Positions 42,165-50,163 of a stretch of DNA of 53,993 nt are shown here, in pieces. Position numbers and translations under genes: made by a program. The DNA lies in the NCBI GenBank assembly GCA_016188355.1, contig JACPHY010000008.1, positions 1-53,993 of the forward strand. Direction: 5' to 3'. Within the stretch, counting starts at the first letter, position 1. Each line of letters starts with the position of its first letter. The stretch is from Candidatus Uhrbacteria bacterium. GTDB taxonomy: Bacteria; Patescibacteriota; Patescibacteriia; JACPHY01. Below the pieces are notes generated by a model, which saw nothing but the letters and a program-made list of their open reading frames with translations, did not search any database and had not been told where the DNA came from.

Positions 42165-43127
42165 TCACCCACGCACCAGCAAATACCCCACATACCCCAC
42201 ATAGCAGCCAAGGAGCAGCGCGCCCTGCCAGCGTTCGAGCGTGTGGCGCTTCCCGACGAACATCGTAGCGAACAACGCCGCACTCGCAAATACCGTCACA
42301 AGGATATCGAAATTCTGCCCCGCCGCAAACGGCAGCGGATGGAGGAGCGCACTTACTCCAAGAATGAAGAAAATATTAAAGATGTTTGATCCCACCACAT
42401 TCCCCACCGCAATATCCATGCTCCCCCGCCGCGCCGCAAGCACCGAGGTGGCAAGTTCCGGAAGAGAGGTGCCTACCGCCACGATAGTCAACCCGATGAG
42501 CGACTCGCTCACCCCAAGCATCCGCGCTCCTGCCACGGCACCCAGTACCACCCAGCGCCCACCCCAAATCAATGCCCCAAGCCCGGCCACCACCGCCACC
42601 ACCGCTCGTCCCATGCTCCACGGGTGCGCAGTTTCCGGCGCTGCCGCCCCCGTCTCCTGGCGAGCGATACTCAACACATACGCCAAAAAGATACTGAAGA
42701 ATCCCAGAAAAAGCAATCCGTCGGTCCGGCTCACCACCGCCACCACCGCACCGTCTATGATGCCATCGTTCGCGGCAATACCGACCGCGACCGCGGCGAG
42801 CAGACTCAAGGGGATTTCTTTCCAGGTGGTCCCCCGATGCACCCGCAATGGGATGAGTATTGCGGCAATACCGAGAATCGCAAAAATGTTGAATGTATTG
42901 CTCCCCAGAACATTCCCAATGGCGAGATCCGTTCGTCCTTCCGCACTGGCGAACAGATTCACCACCAATTCCGGCAGTGACGTTCCAAAGGCAACCAAGG
43001 TCAATCCAATTACCAACTCCGAAATACGAAACCGCCGCGCCAACGCCGCCGATCCCTGAACAAAAAAATCAGCCCCTTTGATGAGGAGGAGAAACCCAAC
43101 AACAAACAGAATCAACGTCAGAGCCAC
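42165..43127 (-). CDS. Ca2+/cation antiporter (CaCA / YrbG family)
   Basis: 320 aa with ten membrane helices. The two inverted alpha-repeats are plain: LVAFGTSLPELVVNLFASAE with DLAIGNVLGSNTFN, and IVAVGTSLPELATSVLAARR with DIAVGNVVGSNIFN. These carry the ion-binding Glu and Asn/Ser residues. It exchanges Ca2+ (or another cation) for Na+ or H+. The gene lies between two tRNA genes. Confidence 0.94.
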   Translation of the reverse strand: MALTLILFVVGFLLLIKGADFFVQGSAALARRFRISELVIGLTLVAFGTSLPELVVNLFASAEGRTDLAIGNVLGSNTFNIFAILGIAAILIPLRVHRGTTWKEIPLSLLAAVAVGIAANDGIIDGAVVAVVSRTDGLLFLGFFSIFLAYVLSIARQETGAAAPETAHPWSMGRAVVAVVAGLGALIWGGRWVVLGAVAGARMLGVSESLIGLTIVAVGTSLPELATSVLAARRGSMDIAVGNVVGSNIFNIFFILGVSALLHPLPFAAGQNFDILVTVFASAALFATMFVGKRHTLERWQGALLLGCYVGYVGYLLVRG

Positions 43128-43188
43128 AAATTCGATCGGTAATTTGATCTTTCAAACAAGCGGATCCTCGATTGGTCTCTTATGCCAT

Positions 43189-43259
43189 TGCGGGATACGA
43201 GAATCGAACTCGTGTCTCCTGCTTGGGAAGCAGACGTACTACCATTGTACGAATCCCGC
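43189..43259 (-). tRNA. tRNA-Gly (anticodon CCC)
   Basis: 71-nt cloverleaf: acceptor GCGGGAT/ATCCCGC, D arm GTAC/GTAC, anticodon stem TCTGC/GCAGG with loop TTCCCAA, T stem ACGAG/CTCGT with TTCGATT, discriminator A; CCA not encoded. About 80 nt without a gene separate it from ftsB. Confidence 0.95.
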
Positions 43260-43341
43260 GTTTGCACTTTCCATGATGGGGAGCGTACCGCAAACAGACG
43301 CACTTCTGCAAGCGCATCATGGATCCGATCTCCTCACCTCC

Positions 43342-43722
43342 TCACCGAAAAATATGATGCCACCATTTCTCGACATTGGACTCCGGGACAGAAACTCCTG
43401 GGGATGCGGTATTGGACGCCGGCGTGTTGGGCGTATCAGGAATGATGAGCACGGTCTCTCCCGGACGCTGCAGCCCCATACGAAGCCTCGCCTCGCGCTC
43501 AATGAATTCCGGATGTGCACTCTGCTCGAGGAGATCAGAGAGACGATTCCGTTGCTGCTCCAGGCGGGCCACCTCCTGCTCAATCGTGCGAATTTCCCGC
43601 CGCACGCTGTTCCGGCGTTCCATTTCCTGCACAATTCCAGCCACCACGCCCGCAAGTGCGAGCGAACTCACTGCGAACACCAACGTTGTTCGCCAAGCAG
43701 AGCGAGGCCGTCGTTCCTTCAT
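43342..43722 (-). CDS. ftsB: Septum formation initiator FtsB/DivIC
   Basis: 126 aa. A short basic N-terminus, one helix (TTLVFAVSSLALAGVVAGIV), then a leucine-heptad coiled coil (IRTIEQEVARLEQQRNRLSD) and the family's EFIEREARLRMGLQRPGE block (P.yiE..AR..l...kpgE). It links the early and late divisome proteins. Its ATG overlaps murE by ATGA. Confidence 0.9.
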   Translation of the reverse strand: MKERRPRSAWRTTLVFAVSSLALAGVVAGIVQEMERRNSVRREIRTIEQEVARLEQQRNRLSDLLEQSAHPEFIEREARLRMGLQRPGETVLIIPDTPNTPASNTASPGVSVPESNVEKWWHHIFR

Positions 43723-44966
43723 ATCTCCGATGGCGCGTTGCGCACCCGAAGGAGCTCCCGGAGCACGACGCGATCATCCCACGGCAACTTCTGCCCCCGG
43801 GGACCCACGATCGCCTGTTCACAGCCCTTCCCCGTCACGAGCACTCGATCTCCCGGCTGTGCCTCCGACAGGACCACATGAAATGCGTCCCGTCGGTCGG
43901 CAATAATACGCACGCGCTCGGTGGGTAGTATAGCGCTCGGATGCGCCGTACACCACGCACGCGCACCCGCAGCAACCTCCTCCATGATGACCCCGGGATC
44001 ATCATCGTATGGATCTTCATTCGTCACCACCACCACATCCGCATGCGCCGCAGCGCGCTCCCCCATTGCGGGCCGCTTCCATCGATCACGACCACCCCCC
44101 ACCCCCCCAAGCACATGAAAGGTCCGTCCCGGAATCTCGGGCAACGCTCGATAGACCGCGTCGATGGCATGGGGAGTGTGCGCATAGTCCACGAGCACGG
44201 TGAACGCTTGGCCCAAGTCGATCGATTCCAAACGTCCCGGCAATCCGGTTACGGTCCGCAACGCACCATACACATCGACGCGGGAAAAACCGAGCACCTC
44301 CCCCACCGCCACCACCGCCGCAGCGTTTTCGGGAAATGCACGCAATACCGGCGCAAGTACCATATCGGACACTTCTCCCGCGGAGAACGTGCGCACCACA
44401 CGGAATGGATATGCAGTGTACTCCTCCGGATGTTCCAGCTCCCGCGGAACCACCGCAATGCGCTGCTTGGTCATCGTGCGCGCCGTCTGCGCAAAGAGAC
44501 GCGCCTTTGCCGCACGATAGCGCGCAAATCCCCCATGGGACTCAATGTGCTCGGACGCGAGATTCAGGAGCACCGCCACGTCGTATGCTATCGCCGAGCT
44601 CCGATACTGCACGATGCCTTCCGACGACGTCTCCACGATGGCATGCGTGCATCCCGCATCCACCATGTGTCGCAACATCCGCTGCAGCGCGAAACGTCCC
44701 GGCATGGTCATTTTGGACACATTCAACTGCTCTCCGTCGCCCAGCGAAAGCGTCGCCGTGGACGTCCAACCCACGCGTACCCCCATCTGCCGGAGCACGT
44801 GTCCCAGTGCCATGACGACGGAGGATTTCCCGTGCGTTCCCGTCACGCCAATCACAACCAGACGGCGACTCGGGAAGCGGTACCACCACGCTGCGGCAAA
44901 TGCCAGCGCATAATGATACGCGCGCAGGAGTGGCTTCGGAATACAGGTGCGGAGGAGATGGATCAT
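43719..44966 (-). CDS. murE: UDP-MurNAc-tripeptide ligase MurE-like, N-terminal domain missing
   Basis: 415 aa, against about 490 for typical MurE; domain 1 is replaced by a hydrophobic amphipathic start (LLRAYHYALAFAAAWW). VIGVTGTHGKSSVV is the ATP P-loop; AIVETSSEGIVQYR, LNLASEHIESHGG, GLPGRLESIDL and VDYAHTPHAI match domain 2 and 3 motifs. The usual DNPR motif of meso-DAP enzymes is TNEDPYDDDP here, so the third amino acid is not meso-DAP by this signature. It overlaps murD and ftsB by ATGA. Confidence 0.85.
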   Translation of the reverse strand: MIHLLRTCIPKPLLRAYHYALAFAAAWWYRFPSRRLVVIGVTGTHGKSSVVMALGHVLRQMGVRVGWTSTATLSLGDGEQLNVSKMTMPGRFALQRMLRHMVDAGCTHAIVETSSEGIVQYRSSAIAYDVAVLLNLASEHIESHGGFARYRAAKARLFAQTARTMTKQRIAVVPRELEHPEEYTAYPFRVVRTFSAGEVSDMVLAPVLRAFPENAAAVVAVGEVLGFSRVDVYGALRTVTGLPGRLESIDLGQAFTVLVDYAHTPHAIDAVYRALPEIPGRTFHVLGGVGGGRDRWKRPAMGERAAAHADVVVVTNEDPYDDDPGVIMEEVAAGARAWCTAHPSAILPTERVRIIADRRDAFHVVLSEAQPGDRVLVTGKGCEQAIVGPRGQKLPWDDRVVLRELLRVRNAPSEI

Positions 44967-46513
44967 GACGGGATGGATGATCGCTGTGCGCGCACCGCGC
45001 GGATAAACTGGTCGCCGCGATCAAACTCGTGGAGAAAACACCCAAAGGAGGCGGCGCCCGGCGAAAGCAGCACCAGGTCGCCTGGCTGCACAACCCGGCG
45101 TACCTGTGCGAATGCCGCGCGCATCGTTCGCACCACAACCACCCGATGCGTGCGCAAAAACTCGGGATACCGCGCAAGTTCCGTCTGCATCAAATCCGTC
45201 GCCGTCCCCGCGAAGAGCACCAGCATCGCCACATGCCGCACCGCTGCTTCGGCCCACCGATCAAACGTCAACCCCTTGTTCGTGCCGCCGCCTAGGAGAA
45301 TGATGCGTCCAGACGGGGTTTGATGGCGCAATTCCTCTACCGCCGCCAACGCACTGATGGTGCCGTCCGGAGAGGTCGCGCAAGTGTCGTTGATGTACGT
45401 AACGCCGCGAATGACCGCGATGCGCTCCAGGCGACCCGGAAGACCAGTGAATTGGGCGAGTGCACGGTCCACGGCACTAGTGGAGCATCCCATGGCACGC
45501 GCCGTTGCAGCGGCAATCGCAATGTTCATGGTGTTATGCACACCGAGCAGCGGGGATCGGCTGCGATGCGCGATGACGGCTGCGCCGGTACCGTGCGTAC
45601 GAATCTGATTCCCCGTGATCGTCACCCCAGACCAACGCGTACGCGGCGGCTTCATCGCCACCGGAATCACGCGCCCCGGAGCATACTCCGCGAGCACCCG
45701 CGTGATCGATTGATCCACGTTCACCACCGCGGTACTTTCGGGGGACTGAAAACGGAACAGACGTGCCTTTGCCAATGCGTACGATCGCATGGAGGGATAG
45801 CGATTGAGGTGATCGGGGTAGAGATTCGTGAGCACGGCAATATCCGGACCTCCGGTCGCGCGAGAGAGGTGCTCACAATGCCAGCTCGAAAGCTCCAGCA
45901 CGACCGTCACCGGCCCTTTCCGCATGGCGCGTTCCGTACGATCCAGTACCGCGAACATTGGGATGCGAATATTGCCGGCGAGCACCGTCGTACGCCCTGC
46001 TGCTGCCGACATCGCCGCAATGAGCGCTGCGGTCGTCGATTTTCCTCGCGTACCCGTCACCGCCACAATCGTATGCGCGTACTGCACCGACCCCGGTCGC
46101 ACGCTCATTGCCCGCACGCGCGCAAGAAAGAGCGATGCCTCATTCGCAATCGGGATACCCGCGCGCTGCGCGATGGCAAGATACGAAGAATCTCGTGGAA
46201 CGCCTGGATTCTGCACCACGAGATCCGTATTCCGAAAATCGTCGGCCCGGTGCTCTCCGAGTACCAACACCAGCGATCCGCTCCCGCGCTCCCGCGCGGT
46301 GGCCTCCAAGAGCCGCACGGAGGGGAGCAGGACGGCGCGCGACCGCAGATCGGTCACCACGACGGATGCCCCACGGCGAAGCAACCACCGCGCCACCGCG
46401 CAGCCTCCCCCATGGAGCCCCAGCCCCATCACGAGGACCCGCTTCTCCCGAATATCCGACAACCAATCCGCAAGCCGCATATGGTGCATCATGCGCACAT
46501 TCCTCGTCGCCAT
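44963..46513 (-). CDS. murD: UDP-N-acetylmuramoylalanine--D-glutamate ligase MurD
   Basis: 516 aa, adding D-Glu to UDP-MurNAc-L-Ala. VLVMGLGLHGGGCAVARWLL is the domain 1 Rossmann loop, VVAVTGTRGKSTTAALI the ATP loop, VLTNLYPDHLNRYPSM and VLELSSWHCEHLS central motifs, and LPGRLERIAVIRGVTYINDT the domain 3 start; the C-terminal LLSPGAASFGCFLHEFDRGD is the SPa.aSfD.f..fe.RG motif. ATG 46513 is chosen because GAGGTG precedes it and it is 13 nt after the glycosidase stop. Confidence 0.93.
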   Translation of the reverse strand: MATRNVRMMHHMRLADWLSDIREKRVLVMGLGLHGGGCAVARWLLRRGASVVVTDLRSRAVLLPSVRLLEATARERGSGSLVLVLGEHRADDFRNTDLVVQNPGVPRDSSYLAIAQRAGIPIANEASLFLARVRAMSVRPGSVQYAHTIVAVTGTRGKSTTAALIAAMSAAAGRTTVLAGNIRIPMFAVLDRTERAMRKGPVTVVLELSSWHCEHLSRATGGPDIAVLTNLYPDHLNRYPSMRSYALAKARLFRFQSPESTAVVNVDQSITRVLAEYAPGRVIPVAMKPPRTRWSGVTITGNQIRTHGTGAAVIAHRSRSPLLGVHNTMNIAIAAATARAMGCSTSAVDRALAQFTGLPGRLERIAVIRGVTYINDTCATSPDGTISALAAVEELRHQTPSGRIILLGGGTNKGLTFDRWAEAAVRHVAMLVLFAGTATDLMQTELARYPEFLRTHRVVVVRTMRAAFAQVRRVVQPGDLVLLSPGAASFGCFLHEFDRGDQFIRAVRAQRSSIPS

Positions 46514-46526
46514 ACACCTCGGCACG

Positions 46527-47546
46527 CTACGAGGCAGCGCCTCCGCGGAACACTGCACGTGCCGCATCCCAAAGCGATGCATCCTCCTGGGTGGTCTTCA
46601 GCCAGTACCAATACTCCGATCCCCAGAGATACACCTCAGGGAACCCGATCGCCCGCGCGAAATCGATATTCGCGAGCAGCTGGCCACGGTCCATGGACTT
46701 TCGTTGTTCCTCCAGGGGCAGCGCGAAAAAATCACCGCCCGCAATCCATGGCTCTGCCTGAAGCTCCGCGACGATCATCCGATCGGCGGGCTTTCCCGCC
46801 AACCATGCCTTCCATCGATACCATGCGGGCGGCAGGATGTGGTCATACGAGAGATAGCCGATCCATGGATTCCACACCGTGCGATAGAGCGTATGCCCGA
46901 GCCAATCTCCCGATGCGCCGCTCCGCATCCAAAAAGATAGCTCGCCGGAATCCGTGATGAGCACCGGATGCGCCGCATCGAGTGCGCGTACCTGCGCCAC
47001 TTCCGCGGCGAGCAGCTTCCCATCCCCCGGCGGACATTCCCCGAACACCCCAAGAAAAGGCTCATTTTCGACCTGCCACATTCCCAGGGTCGGGTGAGAC
47101 CGATACCGTTCCACCACGCGCTGCACATACGCCTGCAACGCCGTATGCTGTTCCGGCAGCGGCAATGCGCGTACCCAATCCGGCATGTGACACTCCGGCC
47201 ATCGCGGTAAGCGTTGCCCCACCGCAAGGAGCACCCGCGCATTGCGCGCGTGCGCTTGGTCGAGCATCCAATCAAGATCATCAAACTGGAAGACTCCCTG
47301 CTGCGGCTCGATTTCGTTCCAATAGGCACCCAACCGCAGCCGGCGTACCCCAACATCATCCAAGAGCGCCGTATAGGATGCTCGCCAATCGAGCCGGAGA
47401 TACGTCGCATGCGCTTTCGAGAAATGCACACCCCAAACCGGCGTTCCGCGCGATGGCGGAACCAAAAATAGCGCAAGGTATCCGATCAACATCGCTACCA
47501 CGACGACCGCAAGCGCACCGAGTGCACGCCCCCAGGAGAATGCCAT
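46527..47546 (-). CDS. Membrane-anchored GH-A clan glycosidase
   Basis: 339 aa. An N-terminal helix (about 10-29) serves as signal anchor, so the catalytic domain lies outside the membrane. The TIM-barrel pattern (RRLRLGAYWNEIEPQQGVF, VLLAVGQRLPRWPEC) and the two catalytic glutamates in MWQVENEPF (Glu162, acid/base) and IVAELQAEPW (Glu261 or Glu265, nucleophile) fit clan GH-A (GH5/GH39-type). Substrate is unknown. It is immediately upstream of murD and co-directional, which suggests a cell-wall or capsule glycan role, but this is inferred from position only. Confidence 0.78.
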   Translation of the reverse strand: MAFSWGRALGALAVVVVAMLIGYLALFLVPPSRGTPVWGVHFSKAHATYLRLDWRASYTALLDDVGVRRLRLGAYWNEIEPQQGVFQFDDLDWMLDQAHARNARVLLAVGQRLPRWPECHMPDWVRALPLPEQHTALQAYVQRVVERYRSHPTLGMWQVENEPFLGVFGECPPGDGKLLAAEVAQVRALDAAHPVLITDSGELSFWMRSGASGDWLGHTLYRTVWNPWIGYLSYDHILPPAWYRWKAWLAGKPADRMIVAELQAEPWIAGGDFFALPLEEQRKSMDRGQLLANIDFARAIGFPEVYLWGSEYWYWLKTTQEDASLWDAARAVFRGGAAS

Positions 47547-47655
47547 AGATGCAAGAGTTCACTCTCTACCATACGCGAGCGCGGAGCGATTGACGAGGCC
47601 TGGGTTCCATGCCAGCATGCAATGGTACGAATAGCTATCGCGAAAGGAGATGCAC

Positions 47656-48807
47656 GTGAAATCACCTTCACAATTCATCCATCAATTCCTCGATTCGTGG
47701 CTCTGGTCGCTCCGGATGCCCTCCTGGGGCGGAGACGAACGACTCAACACGGAGCTTCGAGCGAATGGTGATCACATTCCTGTGCTCGGCACCCTGATGC
47801 AAGAAATGTGGTACTCCGACGGCGGATCGCACGACTGGAGCACGAAGCGCCGCGTACAGCTCACCGCCATTCCGTCCCACGGTCCGAACGTCAGCTTCGA
47901 CGGTCTCCTAGACCCCGACGGTATCGGCACGTCCATGGCCGATCTCATTCCTGAACTGCGTGCACGGTGCCGAGCACTCGGCCTCGGGGAATGCGCCGTC
48001 ACCCATGCGGACCGATCCGTGCGCAGCGAGCCGCGCGATGAAGGAGAAATCTACACCGACGCGCAATGGGCAGTGGCATACATTCCCGCTGCGCAATGGG
48101 AGCAGATTCCACTCGCACAGCGACCCACCATTTACGCCGACAGCGTCAAGGGCGATCTCCCGAATAATGTGGAACACGTGTCCCGAATCGTCTTCCCCCA
48201 GGAACGCCATGTACCCATGGATCGTCCTCCGGAGCCGCGCCCCATCGATTTCGACACCGCACGCGTGCTCTTCGAGAGCAGTGACCATGCTGCTCGGCAG
48301 CAGGTATTCCTCACCGGGGACGGCACGCGCCTCATCGACATCATGGCCCCGCACTGGACGGCGCTCTGGTATCGCGTGCACGAGGAAGTGTTTACGCGAC
48401 AGTTTGGATGCGCACCGGAAACGCTCCCCGCGGGCCATATGGCGCATTGCATTGCCGATATCTGCAAAGGCATTTCCACAGAACGGTACAAGATGGACGG
48501 CCGAGCCAAACGGCGGATCATGAATGACGGCCTTGCTGCGCTCTTTGGGTCCTCCTTGTTCCCATCGCAAGAACTCCTCCGCAGCCGGCGTCGATGCCGC
48601 GCGGAATATCAATTCCGCTACGAGGACCTCGACATCCCCGATGTCCAGGAGTACGAACGCCATCTCCTCCCGGAAATTCTCCGCCACCCAAAATTCGCGT
48701 TCACCGAAAAGGATGTGCATCTCCCCGAAGCACACGAACGCGCTCGCCGCCTGCTCCCGGAGATCCTCCTCAATCCCGGGTGCGTCATACTGCGAGACGC
48801 CGAGTAA
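47656..48807 (+). CDS. Unknown 383-aa protein with a C-terminal repeat
   Basis: No family recognised. GTG 47656 (MKSPSQFIHQFL) is preferred over ATG 47650 because AAAGGAG lies 6 nt before the GTG but touches the ATG. There is no membrane segment. The sequence is rich in Trp, His and Arg; residues about 225-285 (MAPHWTALWYRVHEEVF, GHMAHCIADICKG) are helical and include His/Cys. The last 50 residues contain a duplicated block (RHLLPEILRHP and RRLLPEILLNP). It ends at a strong terminator and is monocistronic. Confidence 0.65.
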   Translation: MKSPSQFIHQFLDSWLWSLRMPSWGGDERLNTELRANGDHIPVLGTLMQEMWYSDGGSHDWSTKRRVQLTAIPSHGPNVSFDGLLDPDGIGTSMADLIPELRARCRALGLGECAVTHADRSVRSEPRDEGEIYTDAQWAVAYIPAAQWEQIPLAQRPTIYADSVKGDLPNNVEHVSRIVFPQERHVPMDRPPEPRPIDFDTARVLFESSDHAARQQVFLTGDGTRLIDIMAPHWTALWYRVHEEVFTRQFGCAPETLPAGHMAHCIADICKGISTERYKMDGRAKRRIMNDGLAALFGSSLFPSQELLRSRRRCRAEYQFRYEDLDIPDVQEYERHLLPEILRHPKFAFTEKDVHLPEAHERARRLLPEILLNPGCVILRDAE

Positions 48808-48813
48808 TCAAAG

Positions 48814-48852
48814 CACCCGCGACACATCATGATGTGTTGCGGGTGTCTTTTT
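48814..48852 (+). terminator. Strong intrinsic terminator
   Basis: 16-bp stem with one G-U pair (48814-48829 / 48830-48845) followed by TCTTTTT, 6 nt after the stop. Confidence 0.92.
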
Positions 48853-48869
48853 GATGCCGGTGTTTCGTA

Positions 48870-48959
48870 TTCGCTTATTCGTCCCACTCCGCTTGCTCAC
48901 GTCGCTACGCTCTACGGGACAGGCTGAAGCTTCGCGCATGCACACGAATGAGACAATGG
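48870..48959 (+). repeat. Palindromic repeat copy split at its axis by 61 nt
   Basis: The left half TTCGCTTATTCGT (48870-48882) and the right half ACGAATGAGACAATGG (48944-48959) of the element are present, but 61 nt (48883-48943) separate them exactly at the palindrome's centre. The insert is GC-rich and contains GCTCACGTCGCTACGCTC and GCTTCGCGC. The right half shares AGACAATGG with the intact copy 100 nt downstream, so the two are sister copies. The remaining 48853-49204 region has no gene. Confidence 0.8.
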
Positions 48960-49045
48960 CCCAACCCGCCAATCCAGCGCTGCCAGATGGCTGGCCTTCC
49001 CGGGAAACACTGCAACTCCGCAGCATTTGCTGCCCTTGTCTCTTG

Positions 49046-49074
49046 TTCGCTTATTCGTACGAATAAGACAATGG
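49046..49074 (+). repeat. Palindromic intergenic repeat, copy 4
   Basis: Same core as copies 1-3, with the palindrome extended to 16 bp, TTATTCGTACGAATAA (49051-49066), and followed by GACAATGG instead of TGAGATT. Between the convergent 383-aa protein and EamA permease genes. Confidence 0.9.
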
Positions 49075-49204
49075 ATCAAACGTCAAATCCGGTTTAGGCC
49101 TATACATGACCGGCCTTCCAAAAAAAGCTGCGTCTCCGCAAAAAAACGAGGACACCACCCGAACGCACGGATCTCCAGATGCACGAACCATGCACGCAAG
49201 AGAT

Positions 49205-50104
49205 TCATCGCGCCAGGAGAGCGAGTCCCACCGCAATCACCATCAGCGCGGCTATCTTCTGGATCACTATCGGACGCGTGAGGCGCTCTCGAAATTGTGG
49301 GAATCGGCGACCGAAGAAAAAAACGAATGCGAAAAGGAATGCATACTGCACTCCCTGCAGTGCGTTCACGAGTGTCGGTGAGGCGAGATTGACCGCATAC
49401 TGCAGTGCGAGGAATCCCACGGCACCAGCAACTTGACCGCCGATGAAAAGTCCGAGTGATTTTCGTGAGGACGGTCGCTCCGATCGACGAAAAATTGCAC
49501 GACGCGTTGCCGGATGCAGGAGGAGCGCTGCCGCCGCGATGACTGCACCCGCTCGCGACCAAACGAATCCCGCGAGAAATGGCTGCGTCTCAAACACTGC
49601 CTTCATAAGTACCGTAGAGAGCGCGAATGCGATTGCCGCCAACGAGGCAATGGCATACGCTCCCCGCGCACGACGCCGCGTGCCGCCGGCCGGTTCCCGG
49701 GCGATCAATGCCGAACCGACGACCAGAATGCCGAATGCGAGGAGCTCGTTCGGTAGCAATCGCTCCCCAAGGCCCAAATACGCAAAAATGAGCGTCCACA
49801 CGGGAATCGTACCGCCCACGTACGGCACAATGCGCGACGCCTCTCCGCGCTTGAGTGCCGTAAAAAAGAAGAGCAGTGCCGCAACAAAGGTGGCCCCCGC
49901 CGCAACATCCAATACCGCCTGGGCACCAGTAGGCAGGACGAACTGGAATGGGAGGGCGAGAAATGCAACCGCCCCAAGCATGCCCACCGAAAACGCATAC
50001 ACCGCAGGATTGGGCATTGCCTGCACCAGCAAAAATTTGTCCACGAGAAACGCAAACGCGTTGAGGAGATGCGCCGCAATGACTATGAAAATCCAGGAGG
50101 GCAT
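49205..50104 (-). CDS. EamA/DMT superfamily permease
   Basis: 299 aa with ten membrane helices arranged as two EamA repeats (about 1-135 and 148-299). FTALKRGEASRIVPYVGGTI (..al+.g.as.v.pl..l.Pv...) and LNELLAFGILVVG-type helix ends are typical, and the second half repeats this as ALQYAVNLASPTLVNALQGV. These are drug/metabolite exporters; the substrate is unknown. The intergenic region to the next gene is about 60 nt. Confidence 0.85.
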   Translation of the reverse strand: MPSWIFIVIAAHLLNAFAFLVDKFLLVQAMPNPAVYAFSVGMLGAVAFLALPFQFVLPTGAQAVLDVAAGATFVAALLFFFTALKRGEASRIVPYVGGTIPVWTLIFAYLGLGERLLPNELLAFGILVVGSALIAREPAGGTRRRARGAYAIASLAAIAFALSTVLMKAVFETQPFLAGFVWSRAGAVIAAAALLLHPATRRAIFRRSERPSSRKSLGLFIGGQVAGAVGFLALQYAVNLASPTLVNALQGVQYAFLFAFVFFFGRRFPQFRERLTRPIVIQKIAALMVIAVGLALLAR

Positions 50105-50163
50105 GATGGACGTTTTCAGGTGTACGGGCAGTACGACTGGAGGATCTTAGGCTCTCAAAGCGC

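Noticed and set aside
47570-47650. Promoter TTGACG-N17-CAGCAT before the 383-aa protein, and the similar TTGACG-N17-GAGCAT before the RHH-like gene
   Set aside because: The -35 is good but the -10 boxes match the consensus at only about three positions, so I did not list them as features.
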